Assembly (NCBI GenBank): GCA_019422105.1
Contig: JAHZDZ010000018.1
Location: forward strand, 1 to 47,100
DNA: 47,100 nt
Reading direction: 5' to 3'
DNA from: Bacillota bacterium
Lineage (GTDB): Bacteria > Bacillota > Clostridia > Lachnospirales > Anaerotignaceae
Shown here piece by piece: positions 1 to 7,999 of the stretch. Each line of letters opens with the position of its first letter. The stretch's first letter is position 1. Below the pieces are notes generated by a model that saw nothing but the letters and a program-made list of their open reading frames with translations, ran no database searches and had not been told where the DNA came from. The position numbers and the translations under genes were made by a program.

Positions 1-2
1 AC

Positions 3-74
3 CCCGCCGAGCGCAGCGAGCTCCGGAACGCAGTGAAGGATGTGCTGACCATGCATGCCGATAACAGACAGTGA
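3..74 (+). CDS. C-terminal end of a gene entering from the left (probably phage)
   Basis: An open frame runs from the window edge to a TGA at 72-74 and encodes the last 23 residues of a protein, beginning PAERSELRN. It is charged and probably helical. Too little is present to name it. It lies 38 bp upstream of a holin-like gene and an amidase, so a phage structural or late gene is likely by context only. Confidence 0.4.
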   Translation, partial: PAERSELRNAVKDVLTMHADNRQ

Positions 75-112
75 GAGCGGAAAAAAGCTGACTACAGGAG
101 AGGATGAGGAAA

Positions 113-289
113 ATGAAGGATTTACTGGATAAAATCAGTATCACAGAATTATCGGTTATACTGATATGCGGTATCGGCCTGGTGATGGCTATACTCTATG
201 ACAATATGGAGCTGTCCATGGCAATCGGCGGGGGGTTAGTGGGCTATCTGGGCGGTGTTAACCCAACGAAGGACAGTGATAAGAAATGA
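113..289 (+). CDS. Small membrane protein, holin-like
   Basis: This is a 58-residue protein with a hydrophobic stretch at about residues 10-30, a second weakly hydrophobic glycine-rich stretch (about 35-50, AIGGGLVGYLGG) and a charged lysine-rich tail. Its size, membrane character and 4-bp overlap (ATGA) with the following amidase fit a phage holin that lets the endolysin reach the wall. I chose ATG 113 over ATG 104 because the AGGAGAGG Shine-Dalgarno (96-103) is 9 nt from 113 and touches 104. The holin role is inferred from context; no family signature was recognised. Confidence 0.55.
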   Translation: MKDLLDKISITELSVILICGIGLVMAILYDNMELSMAIGGGLVGYLGGVNPTKDSDKK

Positions 290-972
290 ACATCACAGAG
301 GATTTTTTAAAGCATGGGCACAGGCTGCGGCCGGGCGGGATATTCCCAAAAATAAGCCTGACCATACACAGCACGGGAAATCCCAATTCCACAGCAAAAA
401 ATGAAAGGGCATGGCTGGACAATCCTTCAAATACACGGGACGCAAGCTGGCACTATGTTGTGGATGAAAGGGAAATCATTCAGGCCATACCGGACAGGGA
501 GGAAGCCTGGCACTGCGGCGTGGCGGCGGGAAACCGCTTTTCCATCGGAATAGAAGTTTGCGAATCGGGGGACAGAAAAAAGGCGGTGGACAACGCCGCG
601 AGGCTTACGGCAAGGCTATTAAAGCAATACCAGCTCAGCATGGAGGAGATGAAAACACACCACGACTGGACGGGAAAGAACTGTCCAAGGATACTCATTG
701 ATAAAGTCTACATAAAGGACGGCATCAACTGGGATTGGTTTAAGAATAGGGTTATGTACTACTATGGAGGGGAGGAGAAGGCAATGGAAAAAACAAAGGA
801 ATGGAAAACAGAGTGTGAGAAATTTATGAGAGATAACGGCCTTTTAAACAGTCCCCATAATCCTGCGGAGACAGTGGATATAGGAACTCTGGGGGCGGTG
901 ATGAAAAATCTCTTTGCAAAATTTCCGTCATTGGCCGATGAAAATACGGGGGAGGATGCTCACAAAAAGTAA
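286..972 (+). CDS. Phage endolysin: N-acetylmuramoyl-L-alanine amidase (Amidase_2)
   Basis: This 228-residue zinc amidase would cut the bond between N-acetylmuramic acid and L-alanine in peptidoglycan. The Amidase_2 fold occupies about residues 20-150. The expected zinc ligands are visible: H28 in TIHSTG, H125 in HHDWTGKNCP and C133 in the same motif. WHYVVDE (about 55-61) and IGIEVCES (about 87-94) are typical core strands. The C-terminal 70 residues are charged and may form a wall-binding or spacer region. There is no signal peptide, as expected for an endolysin released by the holin-like protein whose gene overlaps it by 4 bp. Confidence 0.88.
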   Translation: MNITEDFLKHGHRLRPGGIFPKISLTIHSTGNPNSTAKNERAWLDNPSNTRDASWHYVVDEREIIQAIPDREEAWHCGVAAGNRFSIGIEVCESGDRKKAVDNAARLTARLLKQYQLSMEEMKTHHDWTGKNCPRILIDKVYIKDGINWDWFKNRVMYYYGGEEKAMEKTKEWKTECEKFMRDNGLLNSPHNPAETVDIGTLGAVMKNLFAKFPSLADENTGEDAHKK

Positions 973-1219
973 CGCTGCAAGGCATTGCCTGATATTGTAC
1001 CGTGAAAGAGACAGAGCATCTGTTTTGCCGGCTTGTCTGTTACCGCTTCAAGAGCCACACTTAAGGAAGCCGTATTGTCTTTGAAAGAGTTATCTGAATG
1101 AAATACAATATTGCTTGCTGACAAAAAGATGAAAATTTGGTTTTTTTGTTTCGGAAGGTTTGTGAAGCGGTGCATTGAGGAATACAGATATTGCAATAAC
1201 AGGAGAAAAGGGGATATGG

Positions 1220-2377
1220 ATGGTTAAAAATAAAGACGGCTCGGTGACAACACAATATACCAACAGAAAGGGTCAGACAACAACCCATGTGATTGACAAA
1301 AATGGACACACAGTCAGCAAATCGGTGACAGGCCCGGGGACAAGCAGGGGATCCGGCGGCTCAAAGGGCTTTGTGCCGCCCTCCGATCCAAATAATCAAT
1401 ACACCCACAGCAGTGACACGGCCCATGTGTATACCTTTGTTGACAAAAATACAGGAAAAACAAAGACGTGGACCACGGATGTGAGCCGCTATGACCAGGC
1501 ACAGAAGCAGGCGGGGCTTGGAGACAATTACAGGCTGAAGGATGAGATTTCCTATGACCCCAACTATATGGGCTATGGCGGCTGGTCCTCTTTAAAGGAT
1601 AACAGTACGGGAAGGGACATTGCCCAAAGGACGGGCCTTGACTGGGGAAATGGCGGCATATCCTTCCAGGACTGGTATAACGGGCCCGATTCCTATAGCA
1701 GGGACAGAAATGACGAGGATGCGTTAAAAAGGGAGTATGAGAGGATTGCCCGCCTTGAGGAGGAAGCGCGTCAGGCAAAAATTAACGCTGTGCTCAATGA
1801 GTTGGAGGGACAGAAAACAGGGGTGAATCAGGGCTATGATGATATGGCACGGCTAAACTATATCAACAGAAGACAGTCAGAGGCGAATCTGCCCCAGGCC
1901 ATGAAGGCAGCGGGGCTTTCCGGCGGACTTACAGAGAGCGCCATAAACGGAGTGCAGACAGGCTATCTGGACGTGCTGAACGCAAACGAGCAGGCAAGGC
2001 AGAAAGCCCTCAGGGGGATTGACGAGGCCGAGGCAAACGCCAGACTTACAGGGGATTCCCAGATTGCAAAAGAGCAGGCACAGACCAATATGGCGGGACT
2101 TGCGGCGTGGCAGCAGAGTATGAATCAAAAACTGCAAAACAACCAGTGGCAAAGCCAAATGGCATATCAAAAGAACAGAGACTCTCTGGAGGACAGCCGC
2201 TATAATGCCCGATGGAACTATCAGATGGACAGGGACGCTCTCAATGAGGAGCGTTATCAGGATGAGACGAGCAGGAACAGGGAACTGACGGAGTCAAATG
2301 CGGCGCTCTCAAGGGCAAAGCTGAAAGCAGCCCAGGGAGATTTCAGTTATCTGAGAGCTTTGGGCTACCAGATATAA
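1220..2377 (+). CDS. Phage virion-type protein, paralogue 1 (possible internal or ejected protein)
   Basis: A 385-residue protein of unknown precise role. Residues 1-30 (KNKDGSVTTQYTNRKGQT) look like short repeat strands. The middle is glycine- and tyrosine-rich. From about residue 175 to the end it is a long glutamine- and alanine-rich, helical segment shared with the next gene, with the landmarks EEARQAKINAV, YINRRQSEANLPQAMKAAGLSGG, LTGDSQIA and a terminal YQI. I chose ATG 1220 (AAGGGG at 1208-1213) over a TTG at 1175. A hydrophilic, Gln-rich helical protein among phage late genes suggests an internal virion or ejection protein, which is inference. Confidence 0.5.
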   Translation: MVKNKDGSVTTQYTNRKGQTTTHVIDKNGHTVSKSVTGPGTSRGSGGSKGFVPPSDPNNQYTHSSDTAHVYTFVDKNTGKTKTWTTDVSRYDQAQKQAGLGDNYRLKDEISYDPNYMGYGGWSSLKDNSTGRDIAQRTGLDWGNGGISFQDWYNGPDSYSRDRNDEDALKREYERIARLEEEARQAKINAVLNELEGQKTGVNQGYDDMARLNYINRRQSEANLPQAMKAAGLSGGLTESAINGVQTGYLDVLNANEQARQKALRGIDEAEANARLTGDSQIAKEQAQTNMAGLAAWQQSMNQKLQNNQWQSQMAYQKNRDSLEDSRYNARWNYQMDRDALNEERYQDETSRNRELTESNAALSRAKLKAAQGDFSYLRALGYQI

Positions 2378-2413
2378 AAAGGCAAAAAGAGGAAATAGGC
2401 AGGGAGGGATACT

Positions 2414-3301
2414 ATGGCAAAGAAGGAAACCCATATTTATAACTACAAGGGAGGCAAGATCGAATCCGAAAAGTCCAGTTGGACGGAGGCAAAAAAGGAA
2501 CACGGACTGGACAAGAACACGGATTTGATTTCCTCCACATCCGTCTACTACAATGACAACAATGATTCCGGCGGCGGTGGCGGTGGCGGCGGGCGTCCGC
2601 CGGACGGGCCAAGCGGGCATTATAAGGATCCGTCGGAGGATATTGCTGATGAGCTGCGCCGCATACAGCGTTTACAGGAAGAGGCGCGCCAGGCGAAAAT
2701 AAACGCTGTCATAAATCAGCTTGACAACCAGGCGGGAAAAATGAACCAAAGCTATGACGATATGGCAAGACAGGCATATATTAACAGAAGGCAGTCGGAA
2801 GAGAATCTGCCCCAGGCGATGAAGGCGGCGGGGCTTTCCGGCGGCGCCGCGGAGAGCTCCATATTGGGACTTATGAATAACTACCAGAATAATTACAACG
2901 AGAATGAGAGGCAGAGGCAAAATTCCATGGCGGATATTGAGCTGGCAAAGAAAAATGCCCAGCTCACGGGTGATTCCGACATTGCCGATATGCAGGCGCA
3001 GACCAGTATGCAGGGCCTTTCTTTGTGGCAGCAGCAGCTTGCCCAGCAGATGGCCTATGACCAGTGGGCACAGGAGATGGCCTATCAACAGCAGCGTGAC
3101 AAGGTTAATGATGACAGATACAATACCACCTGGAATTATCAGGTGCAGCAGGACGCTCAGGCGGAAAGACGCAAAAACGACGAAACCAGCTACAGCAGGG
3201 AATTGACGGAGCGGAATGCCGCCCTCGATTATGCCAAACTTATGGCGGCCTATGGCGACGACAGCTATCTGAACGCCATCTTAAGCAAATACCAGATATA
3301 A
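2414..3301 (+). CDS. Phage virion-type protein, paralogue 2
   Basis: A 295-residue paralogue of the preceding protein. The C-terminal 215 residues align along their full length, sharing EEARQAKINAV, YINRRQSE, NLPQAMKAAGLSGG, the LTGDS motif, paired MAY/RY/WNYQ blocks and the final YQI. The N-terminus differs: a short YNYKGGKIESEK segment, then a run of eight glycines at about residues 55-62 acting as a linker. The ribosome binding site is AGGGAGGG just before ATG 2414. The pair looks like a tandem duplication in which the helical tail is kept and the N-terminal tip has diversified. The function is unknown. Confidence 0.5.
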   Translation: MAKKETHIYNYKGGKIESEKSSWTEAKKEHGLDKNTDLISSTSVYYNDNNDSGGGGGGGGRPPDGPSGHYKDPSEDIADELRRIQRLQEEARQAKINAVINQLDNQAGKMNQSYDDMARQAYINRRQSEENLPQAMKAAGLSGGAAESSILGLMNNYQNNYNENERQRQNSMADIELAKKNAQLTGDSDIADMQAQTSMQGLSLWQQQLAQQMAYDQWAQEMAYQQQRDKVNDDRYNTTWNYQVQQDAQAERRKNDETSYSRELTERNAALDYAKLMAAYGDDSYLNAILSKYQI

Positions 3302-3313
3302 TTTTTTTGAGTT

Positions 3314-3355
3314 GGGCCCTTTGTACTTTTCTTTTGAAAAGGCAGGGGCCTTTTT
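3314..3355 (+). terminator. Possible intrinsic terminator between phage genes
   Basis: GGCCC (3315-3319) pairs with GGGCC (3346-3350). An inner CTTTT/AAAAG stem and a T run at 3351-3355 follow. It lies between the paralogue pair and the toxin gene, so the toxin may be transcribed separately or by read-through. Confidence 0.4.
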
Positions 3356-3381
3356 CCGTATGGGGAAAAGGGAGTGAGAGT

Positions 3382-5910
3382 GTGGCAATTGGAAGCAGAC
3401 GAAAGCGTAAAAAAGGCGAGGCAACAGAGAACTTTGAGGACAGGGTTGTGAAACAGGTGACCGCTAATCTGGCGAAGATGAGCGGGGGACGCTCAGGAGG
3501 AGGAAGCGGCGCGCCGGGCCACAGTGGGGCGCCAGGTAAGAGCGGCGGCAGTACCGCCGCCTCACAAAACGACCCACGGAGGACAGGGACAGGGGGCAGC
3601 TCTCATGCCGCGTCCGTTGTGACGCAAAAAGCGACTAATAGTGTGACGGCGCAGAACAGTGCGCCGCCTGCAACAGCAAAAAAACAGGGGGAAAGCACAG
3701 AGGCTTTTGAGGACAGGATAGAGAAGCTTTTTACAGAGTCTGTGCCTCAGCGGACAAATCCCAACGGGGCACAGGGGTATGCAGCTGCTTCGGCTCTTCC
3801 CTCTATGCCTCTGCCATGGGAGAGCGCCGATACATATGAGGAGAGAATATACAATACCTATGTGCCCCCAATCTACAACGGTGTTGTCGCCCAGTGGGAG
3901 AAAAATCACCCGCAGATGAACAGGGCGCTGGAAATGATAAGGCAGCAGGGGACAGAGGGCTATGAGCAGAAAGTTTACGATACCTATGTGCCTCCAATCT
4001 ACAACGGCGTTGTCTCTCAACGGGAGAAAAATCATATGCCGTTTAACAGCTCTTATCTGCCGGCGATAGAAGCCTACGAGAGTTATCAGGGGCCTGTGGC
4101 CTATAAGAACTATAAAATGGATAAGGATTTGACGGCAAAGGAGATTATAAAAAAATACACGGAAGTCGCTAATGACGATACAATTGAATATGGGAAAAAG
4201 AAAAGACTGCTGACCCAGGGCACAAAAGCATTGCAGGCTGTTGTGTCAGGCGGATCGAATATATCCATGCCGGACTGGATGAAAGCGATACAAAAAAAGT
4301 TTCAGAGTGAATTTAGGGGAGAGGCGACTTTGGAGGACGTAAAAAAGGCGGGGGAGCTTATAACCCTTCTCTATGCCAATACCGGAGGCGGGGCGGCGGT
4401 TTTGGGCGGAATGGATTCCCTGAGCTTTCACCTGCCGCAGAATGAAGGATTTATGGCGCATAACCCCTCCTCCAATTTGCCCCAGGCCATGAGGATGGCA
4501 CAGGAAGGTCATCCGATTGCCTTTGGTGTGGGAGAGGGTGTGGGGGAAACGCTTAAAATGGCTGCCACCGCCACCCTGCTTCCGGGGGGACCCCTTTCCT
4601 CCTCCCTGGCCTATGGCGGCATACAGGGCTTGAACAGCCTCGGCGGAGGAGAAAGCCCAGGCAAGGCCCTCGGCAAGGGGGCGAGAAGTGCAGCGGCCTT
4701 TTACGGCGCGTCGGGATTGGGCGCACTGGCGGGAAAGGCGGGGGACAAGCTGACGGCAGCGGCGGGTGCGGAGGGCAAATTACTGCCTTTTATCGCAAAC
4801 CGCGCCGCTCAGGGCTCCGCTTTTGGCGGTGCACTGGCGGGAGGCGATTACCTTCTTGCGCCGGAGGGAGAAAAGCCCTCAAAAAGTGATATTGTTTCCG
4901 GTGCCGTGACCGGCGGGCTGTTTGGACTTTTGGACGGCGCTGTCAGCGGGCTGTCTCTGTCCAGAGCCAATAAGGAGACTCTGAACGGCATGGTGAGGGA
5001 TTTAAAGAGCAATTATGCGGAAATCGGAAAAAGCGCTGCCACCTTGGAGGATAAGCTGTCGGCGGCGGGCAATATTCTGGAAATCAACGACGCCATGAAA
5101 ACCGTATTACAGGAAAGCTCCTACGTGGGGCAGAGAGGTCTTGTGGAGGAAATCAAAAAAAGCATCGACATAGTCAGCGATTCCATGAGAGCCTTTCTGA
5201 ACAGTGCGGGAGCGGGCAGAACGGGCGGTCTTTTTGTTTCGGGCAAGAGCATGCCAATGCCTGCCCTTTCCGGCGGCTATGGCATGAGTGTCCTGCCGGA
5301 AGAGACAGGGGCCGTATTCTATGGCGGTATGCGTCCCTACTTGAGTGAGGCGGGCAAAGGTGGTACAATAAAAAGAAAAGAGGTATACAATAATAAATCT
5401 AGTGGGGAAGTGGAGATACTCGCTTCGGATGCTGTAAAAGCAGGGCTTATGCAGAATGAAATCTCACCAGAGGCATGGGAAGCAATAAATAGTCTGAAAG
5501 ACACAGAGGAACTCCTTCAAACGTCGGATGAAAATGCTCTGGTTCATGTTTTTATAGGAGACTGGGATAAAAATGGCGGTGCTCGTGGTCTTCATTATGA
5601 AAACTTTCCCGGTTCAAGAGGTTCCATAATAGAGGGAACAAGAACGGAGCCGGACGCCTGGGGTGTATTTCAAGCCAAAGTAAGTATCAATGGTAAAAAG
5701 AAAAGGAAAAAATCAACCTTTTTTCCAAGCAGTTATACAGAACAACAGGTTATTGATGCCTTAAATGAGGCATTGAAAAATAAAAAATATCACGGAGGCA
5801 ATATATATAGGGGAACGGCTGGGAACGGTTTGGAGATAGAATTCCATATGAAGGGGGATAAAGTCGGTTCTTTTTTTCCGGTATACAAAGGGGGAAAGAT
5901 AAATGAATAA
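3382..5910 (+). CDS. Large phage-encoded protein with C-terminal EndoU nuclease toxin domain
   Basis: An 842-residue multidomain protein. The start is GTG 3382 with AAGGGAG 7 nt upstream. The basic N-terminus is followed by a Gly/Ser/Ala-rich linker and by repeated motifs ending in FEDR or YEER and YVPPIYNGVV (two copies, about 155-235). Residues about 390-530 form a Gly/Ala-rich hydrophobic stretch that could insert in membranes. From about residue 660 the base composition turns AT-rich, and residues about 705-842 match the bacterial EndoU family: LVHVFIGD with H722, GLHYENFPG with H738, KSTFFPSSYT, and a C-terminal FFPVY. EndoU domains are metal-independent RNases used as polymorphic toxin tips. 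The gene directly behind it overlaps by 8 bp and is a candidate immunity gene. Delivery by the virion is inferred. Confidence 0.75.
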   Translation: MAIGSRRKRKKGEATENFEDRVVKQVTANLAKMSGGRSGGGSGAPGHSGAPGKSGGSTAASQNDPRRTGTGGSSHAASVVTQKATNSVTAQNSAPPATAKKQGESTEAFEDRIEKLFTESVPQRTNPNGAQGYAAASALPSMPLPWESADTYEERIYNTYVPPIYNGVVAQWEKNHPQMNRALEMIRQQGTEGYEQKVYDTYVPPIYNGVVSQREKNHMPFNSSYLPAIEAYESYQGPVAYKNYKMDKDLTAKEIIKKYTEVANDDTIEYGKKKRLLTQGTKALQAVVSGGSNISMPDWMKAIQKKFQSEFRGEATLEDVKKAGELITLLYANTGGGAAVLGGMDSLSFHLPQNEGFMAHNPSSNLPQAMRMAQEGHPIAFGVGEGVGETLKMAATATLLPGGPLSSSLAYGGIQGLNSLGGGESPGKALGKGARSAAAFYGASGLGALAGKAGDKLTAAAGAEGKLLPFIANRAAQGSAFGGALAGGDYLLAPEGEKPSKSDIVSGAVTGGLFGLLDGAVSGLSLSRANKETLNGMVRDLKSNYAEIGKSAATLEDKLSAAGNILEINDAMKTVLQESSYVGQRGLVEEIKKSIDIVSDSMRAFLNSAGAGRTGGLFVSGKSMPMPALSGGYGMSVLPEETGAVFYGGMRPYLSEAGKGGTIKRKEVYNNKSSGEVEILASDAVKAGLMQNEISPEAWEAINSLKDTEELLQTSDENALVHVFIGDWDKNGGARGLHYENFPGSRGSIIEGTRTEPDAWGVFQAKVSINGKKKRKKSTFFPSSYTEQQVIDALNEALKNKKYHGGNIYRGTAGNGLEIEFHMKGDKVGSFFPVYKGGKINE

Positions 5911-6397
5911 ATATAAAGGAGCAAAGATTATACTGTTTGAGGAAGAGAAAGAAATTGTGTTGAATTGTGATAATCTCTTCGACAGCAAAACGGGGGAAAA
6001 GTTGGAAAACTCAAGTTTACTTACAAGTTCCTTATTATCTGACGTGGGCGTTTACTTTGATGAGATAGAAGAACAGGTTAATGCTTTCTTGCTCGTGGTG
6101 ACGGGAGAAGTAAAGGAGGAAACGGGATGGGGCGGTAATTGCAACAGCATCAATGTCTATCCCGATTATACCTATATAGAGGACGGTTATGAGGATGCAG
6201 ACGAGGAAATCATATGCAAAATAGAGACCATAGAGTTTATCAAGCTTATACTGGTATGGGCGGAGGCGGTTTTTGAAAATGATAGACGTTGGAATGTGAT
6301 CAATGATAATAGCTTAAACTTTTACTTGGACTGGATTAACCGCAAGTGGTATGAGATAGAAGCCTTTGAGAAGGAGAAGAAGGAAGAGAAAAAGTGA
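5903..6397 (+). CDS. Candidate immunity protein for the EndoU toxin
   Basis: A 164-residue, strongly acidic cytoplasmic protein (VYPDYTYIEDGYEDADEE) with no membrane segment and a lysine/glutamate-rich tail. It starts inside the end of the EndoU toxin gene with AAAGGGGGAAAG as ribosome binding site, so the two are translationally coupled. No family was recognised. Position directly behind a toxin tip, small size, acidity and the AT-rich composition shared with the toxin tip are the usual signs of an immunity protein. The assignment rests on context only. Confidence 0.55.
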   Translation: MNKYKGAKIILFEEEKEIVLNCDNLFDSKTGEKLENSSLLTSSLLSDVGVYFDEIEEQVNAFLLVVTGEVKEETGWGGNCNSINVYPDYTYIEDGYEDADEEIICKIETIEFIKLILVWAEAVFENDRRWNVINDNSLNFYLDWINRKWYEIEAFEKEKKEEKK

Positions 6398-6417
6398 GTT
6401 AAATGGTGTAAAAGAGA

Positions 6418-6444
6418 AGCCCCGGCGGAAGCCGGGGCTTTTTT
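6418..6444 (+). terminator. Intrinsic terminator closing the phage late region
   Basis: A perfect 8-bp stem GCCCCGGC/GCCGGGGC with GGAA loop (6419-6438) is followed by six T residues. It sits 20 bp after the immunity gene and separates the phage block from the convergent chromosomal repair operon. Confidence 0.93.
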
Positions 6445-6524
6445 CTATTGCGCTATTGCCTCATGCAGGTTTTTAATGCTGTTCAGGACAGATGACATTC
6501 CTGCAATTGGACGACGACTTTTTT

Positions 6525-7433
6525 CTAAAAGAGGCTGATTTGTGTCACCTTTTGAGATGGCAGCGTGCGATTTGTGATAATCTCATCCCCCCGCGGCCAT
6601 CCTGTAAGCATGGGGGACTTGGGATCATGGACTGCCCCTCTTTTGCCTGAGGCTGCATAGCAGTAGGTACAGTCATGAACACAGGTGCCGTAGACGCCGA
6701 TATCCACACTTTCGGCGCAGCCGCAGGCGGGCCGCTGGTTTGTGTCCTTTTTTGAAGTGATGGGACAGCCCAGTATCCTTTCTATCATATGAGGGTCAAT
6801 GCAGGCGGCGTGGCCAATGCCGAAGCTGTCAAGGCTGATTTTCTCGGCACAGGTAAAAAGAGCCAGTCCGTATTTTGCGGCGGTTTGGGAAAATCCATCT
6901 GCTATCCGGTAGATTTCCTTTTCTGTCATGGTGCGGTAAAGGGCCCCGTTATTTGGGTAAATATCTATAAAGCTGATAATACAGCGCTTTGTATAGGGAT
7001 GCAGGGCTTCACACAGGCGGGAGAAGCTTTCCATTTGCCATGAGGCGCTGTGGTTTTTGTCCGTAAATATGGGGTCATAGCGCCATACGAGCCTCTCGGG
7101 ACCAATGTGCCCAGAGAGGGCTTGAAAGGTTTTGACAAGCTCTGTTTTTTCCGGCAGACCGCCTTCAATGTCTCTGCTGTAGGGAGTCAGTGTAAACTGG
7201 AAGTAATAGGGAAAGCCCATATCGTCCAGCCTGTCCAGCTTATCAAGCATGGGCCTTGGATTTTTAGTCCAGAACACAATACAGTCCACATTGGCAGGTG
7301 AAAGCTCTATGTGCCCCAATCTTTCGGGTATTTTAGGGGAGGGGACAAGAACGAAGCCCTCTTCCAGACGGTTTATCAGCCATTCGGCATAAAAAGCGGG
7401 TATGTCCGTTCTGCGGCTTGCGCTGATAATCAC
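6525..7433 (-). CDS. DUF1848 family protein with C-terminal Cys cluster
   Basis: A 302-residue protein recognised as DUF1848 from its N-terminus (MIISASRRTDIPAFYAEW), the FWTKNPRPML block and the RYDPIF motif. The C-terminal third has a cysteine cluster: CGC, then CVHDCTYCYA, a CX3CX2C spacing like the iron-sulfur motif of radical SAM enzymes. The family's biochemical role is not established to my knowledge. Its start overlaps the ogt stop by 4 bp, so it belongs to the same minus-strand operon as two alkylation-repair genes. A redox or radical role in nucleic-acid repair is a guess from that context. Confidence 0.75.
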   Translation of the reverse strand: MIISASRRTDIPAFYAEWLINRLEEGFVLVPSPKIPERLGHIELSPANVDCIVFWTKNPRPMLDKLDRLDDMGFPYYFQFTLTPYSRDIEGGLPEKTELVKTFQALSGHIGPERLVWRYDPIFTDKNHSASWQMESFSRLCEALHPYTKRCIISFIDIYPNNGALYRTMTEKEIYRIADGFSQTAAKYGLALFTCAEKISLDSFGIGHAACIDPHMIERILGCPITSKKDTNQRPACGCAESVDIGVYGTCVHDCTYCYAASGKRGAVHDPKSPMLTGWPRGDEIITNRTLPSQKVTQISLF

Positions 7434-7969
7434 AGGGCACTCCCCCTTGACGGCACTGTCAGGCGGGAGATATCCACGCCCTCCAAAGCAAGCAGTCGCA
7501 GCTTTTTGTCTATGCCTCCGGCGTAGCCGGTCAGACTGCCCTTTGCACCCACCACACGGTGACAGGGGATAATAATGGAGATGGGATTGTGTCCCACGGC
7601 GCCGCCTACAGCCTGGGCGGACATGGTTTTTCTGTTGAGCCTTTCCGCCATTTTTAAAGCGATTTCCCCGTAGGTTGTGAGCTCTCCATAGGGGATTTCA
7701 CAGAGAATATGCCATACCTCCTGACGGAAGGCGCCGCCGGCAGGGGACAGGGGAAGGGCGGAAATATCCGGCCTTTCTCCGGCGAAATACCGTTCAAGCC
7801 ATTTGCCTGCCGCTTCAAATACGGGCAGGCTGCCTATCGGCGTCAATTCGCCTTTTATGGTGCCGCAAAAATATTTCTGGCCCTCCATCCACAGCCCCGA
7901 AAGGTTTTTGCCGTCGCTGGCCAAGGTAAGCTGTCCCAGGGGAGAGGGGATAGTTGTCGAATAGTACAT
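7430..7969 (-). CDS. ogt: Methylated-DNA--protein-cysteine methyltransferase
   Basis: A 179-residue suicide repair protein that transfers the alkyl group from O6-alkylguanine (and O4-alkylthymine) in DNA to its own cysteine. The acceptor is C136 in IIIPCHRVV. The helix-turn-helix block VWHILCEIPYGELTTYGEIA and the downstream GYAGGIDKKLRLLALEG are standard for the family. The ribosome binding site AGGAGGAA lies 6 nt before ATG. It is 30 bp downstream of the ada-alkA gene and overlaps the DUF1848 gene, so the three are one operon, probably controlled by Ada. Confidence 0.95.
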   Translation of the reverse strand: MYYSTTIPSPLGQLTLASDGKNLSGLWMEGQKYFCGTIKGELTPIGSLPVFEAAGKWLERYFAGERPDISALPLSPAGGAFRQEVWHILCEIPYGELTTYGEIALKMAERLNRKTMSAQAVGGAVGHNPISIIIPCHRVVGAKGSLTGYAGGIDKKLRLLALEGVDISRLTVPSRGSAL

Positions 7970-7999
7970 ATGTATTTCCTCCTTATCGGTAAACGGTTG

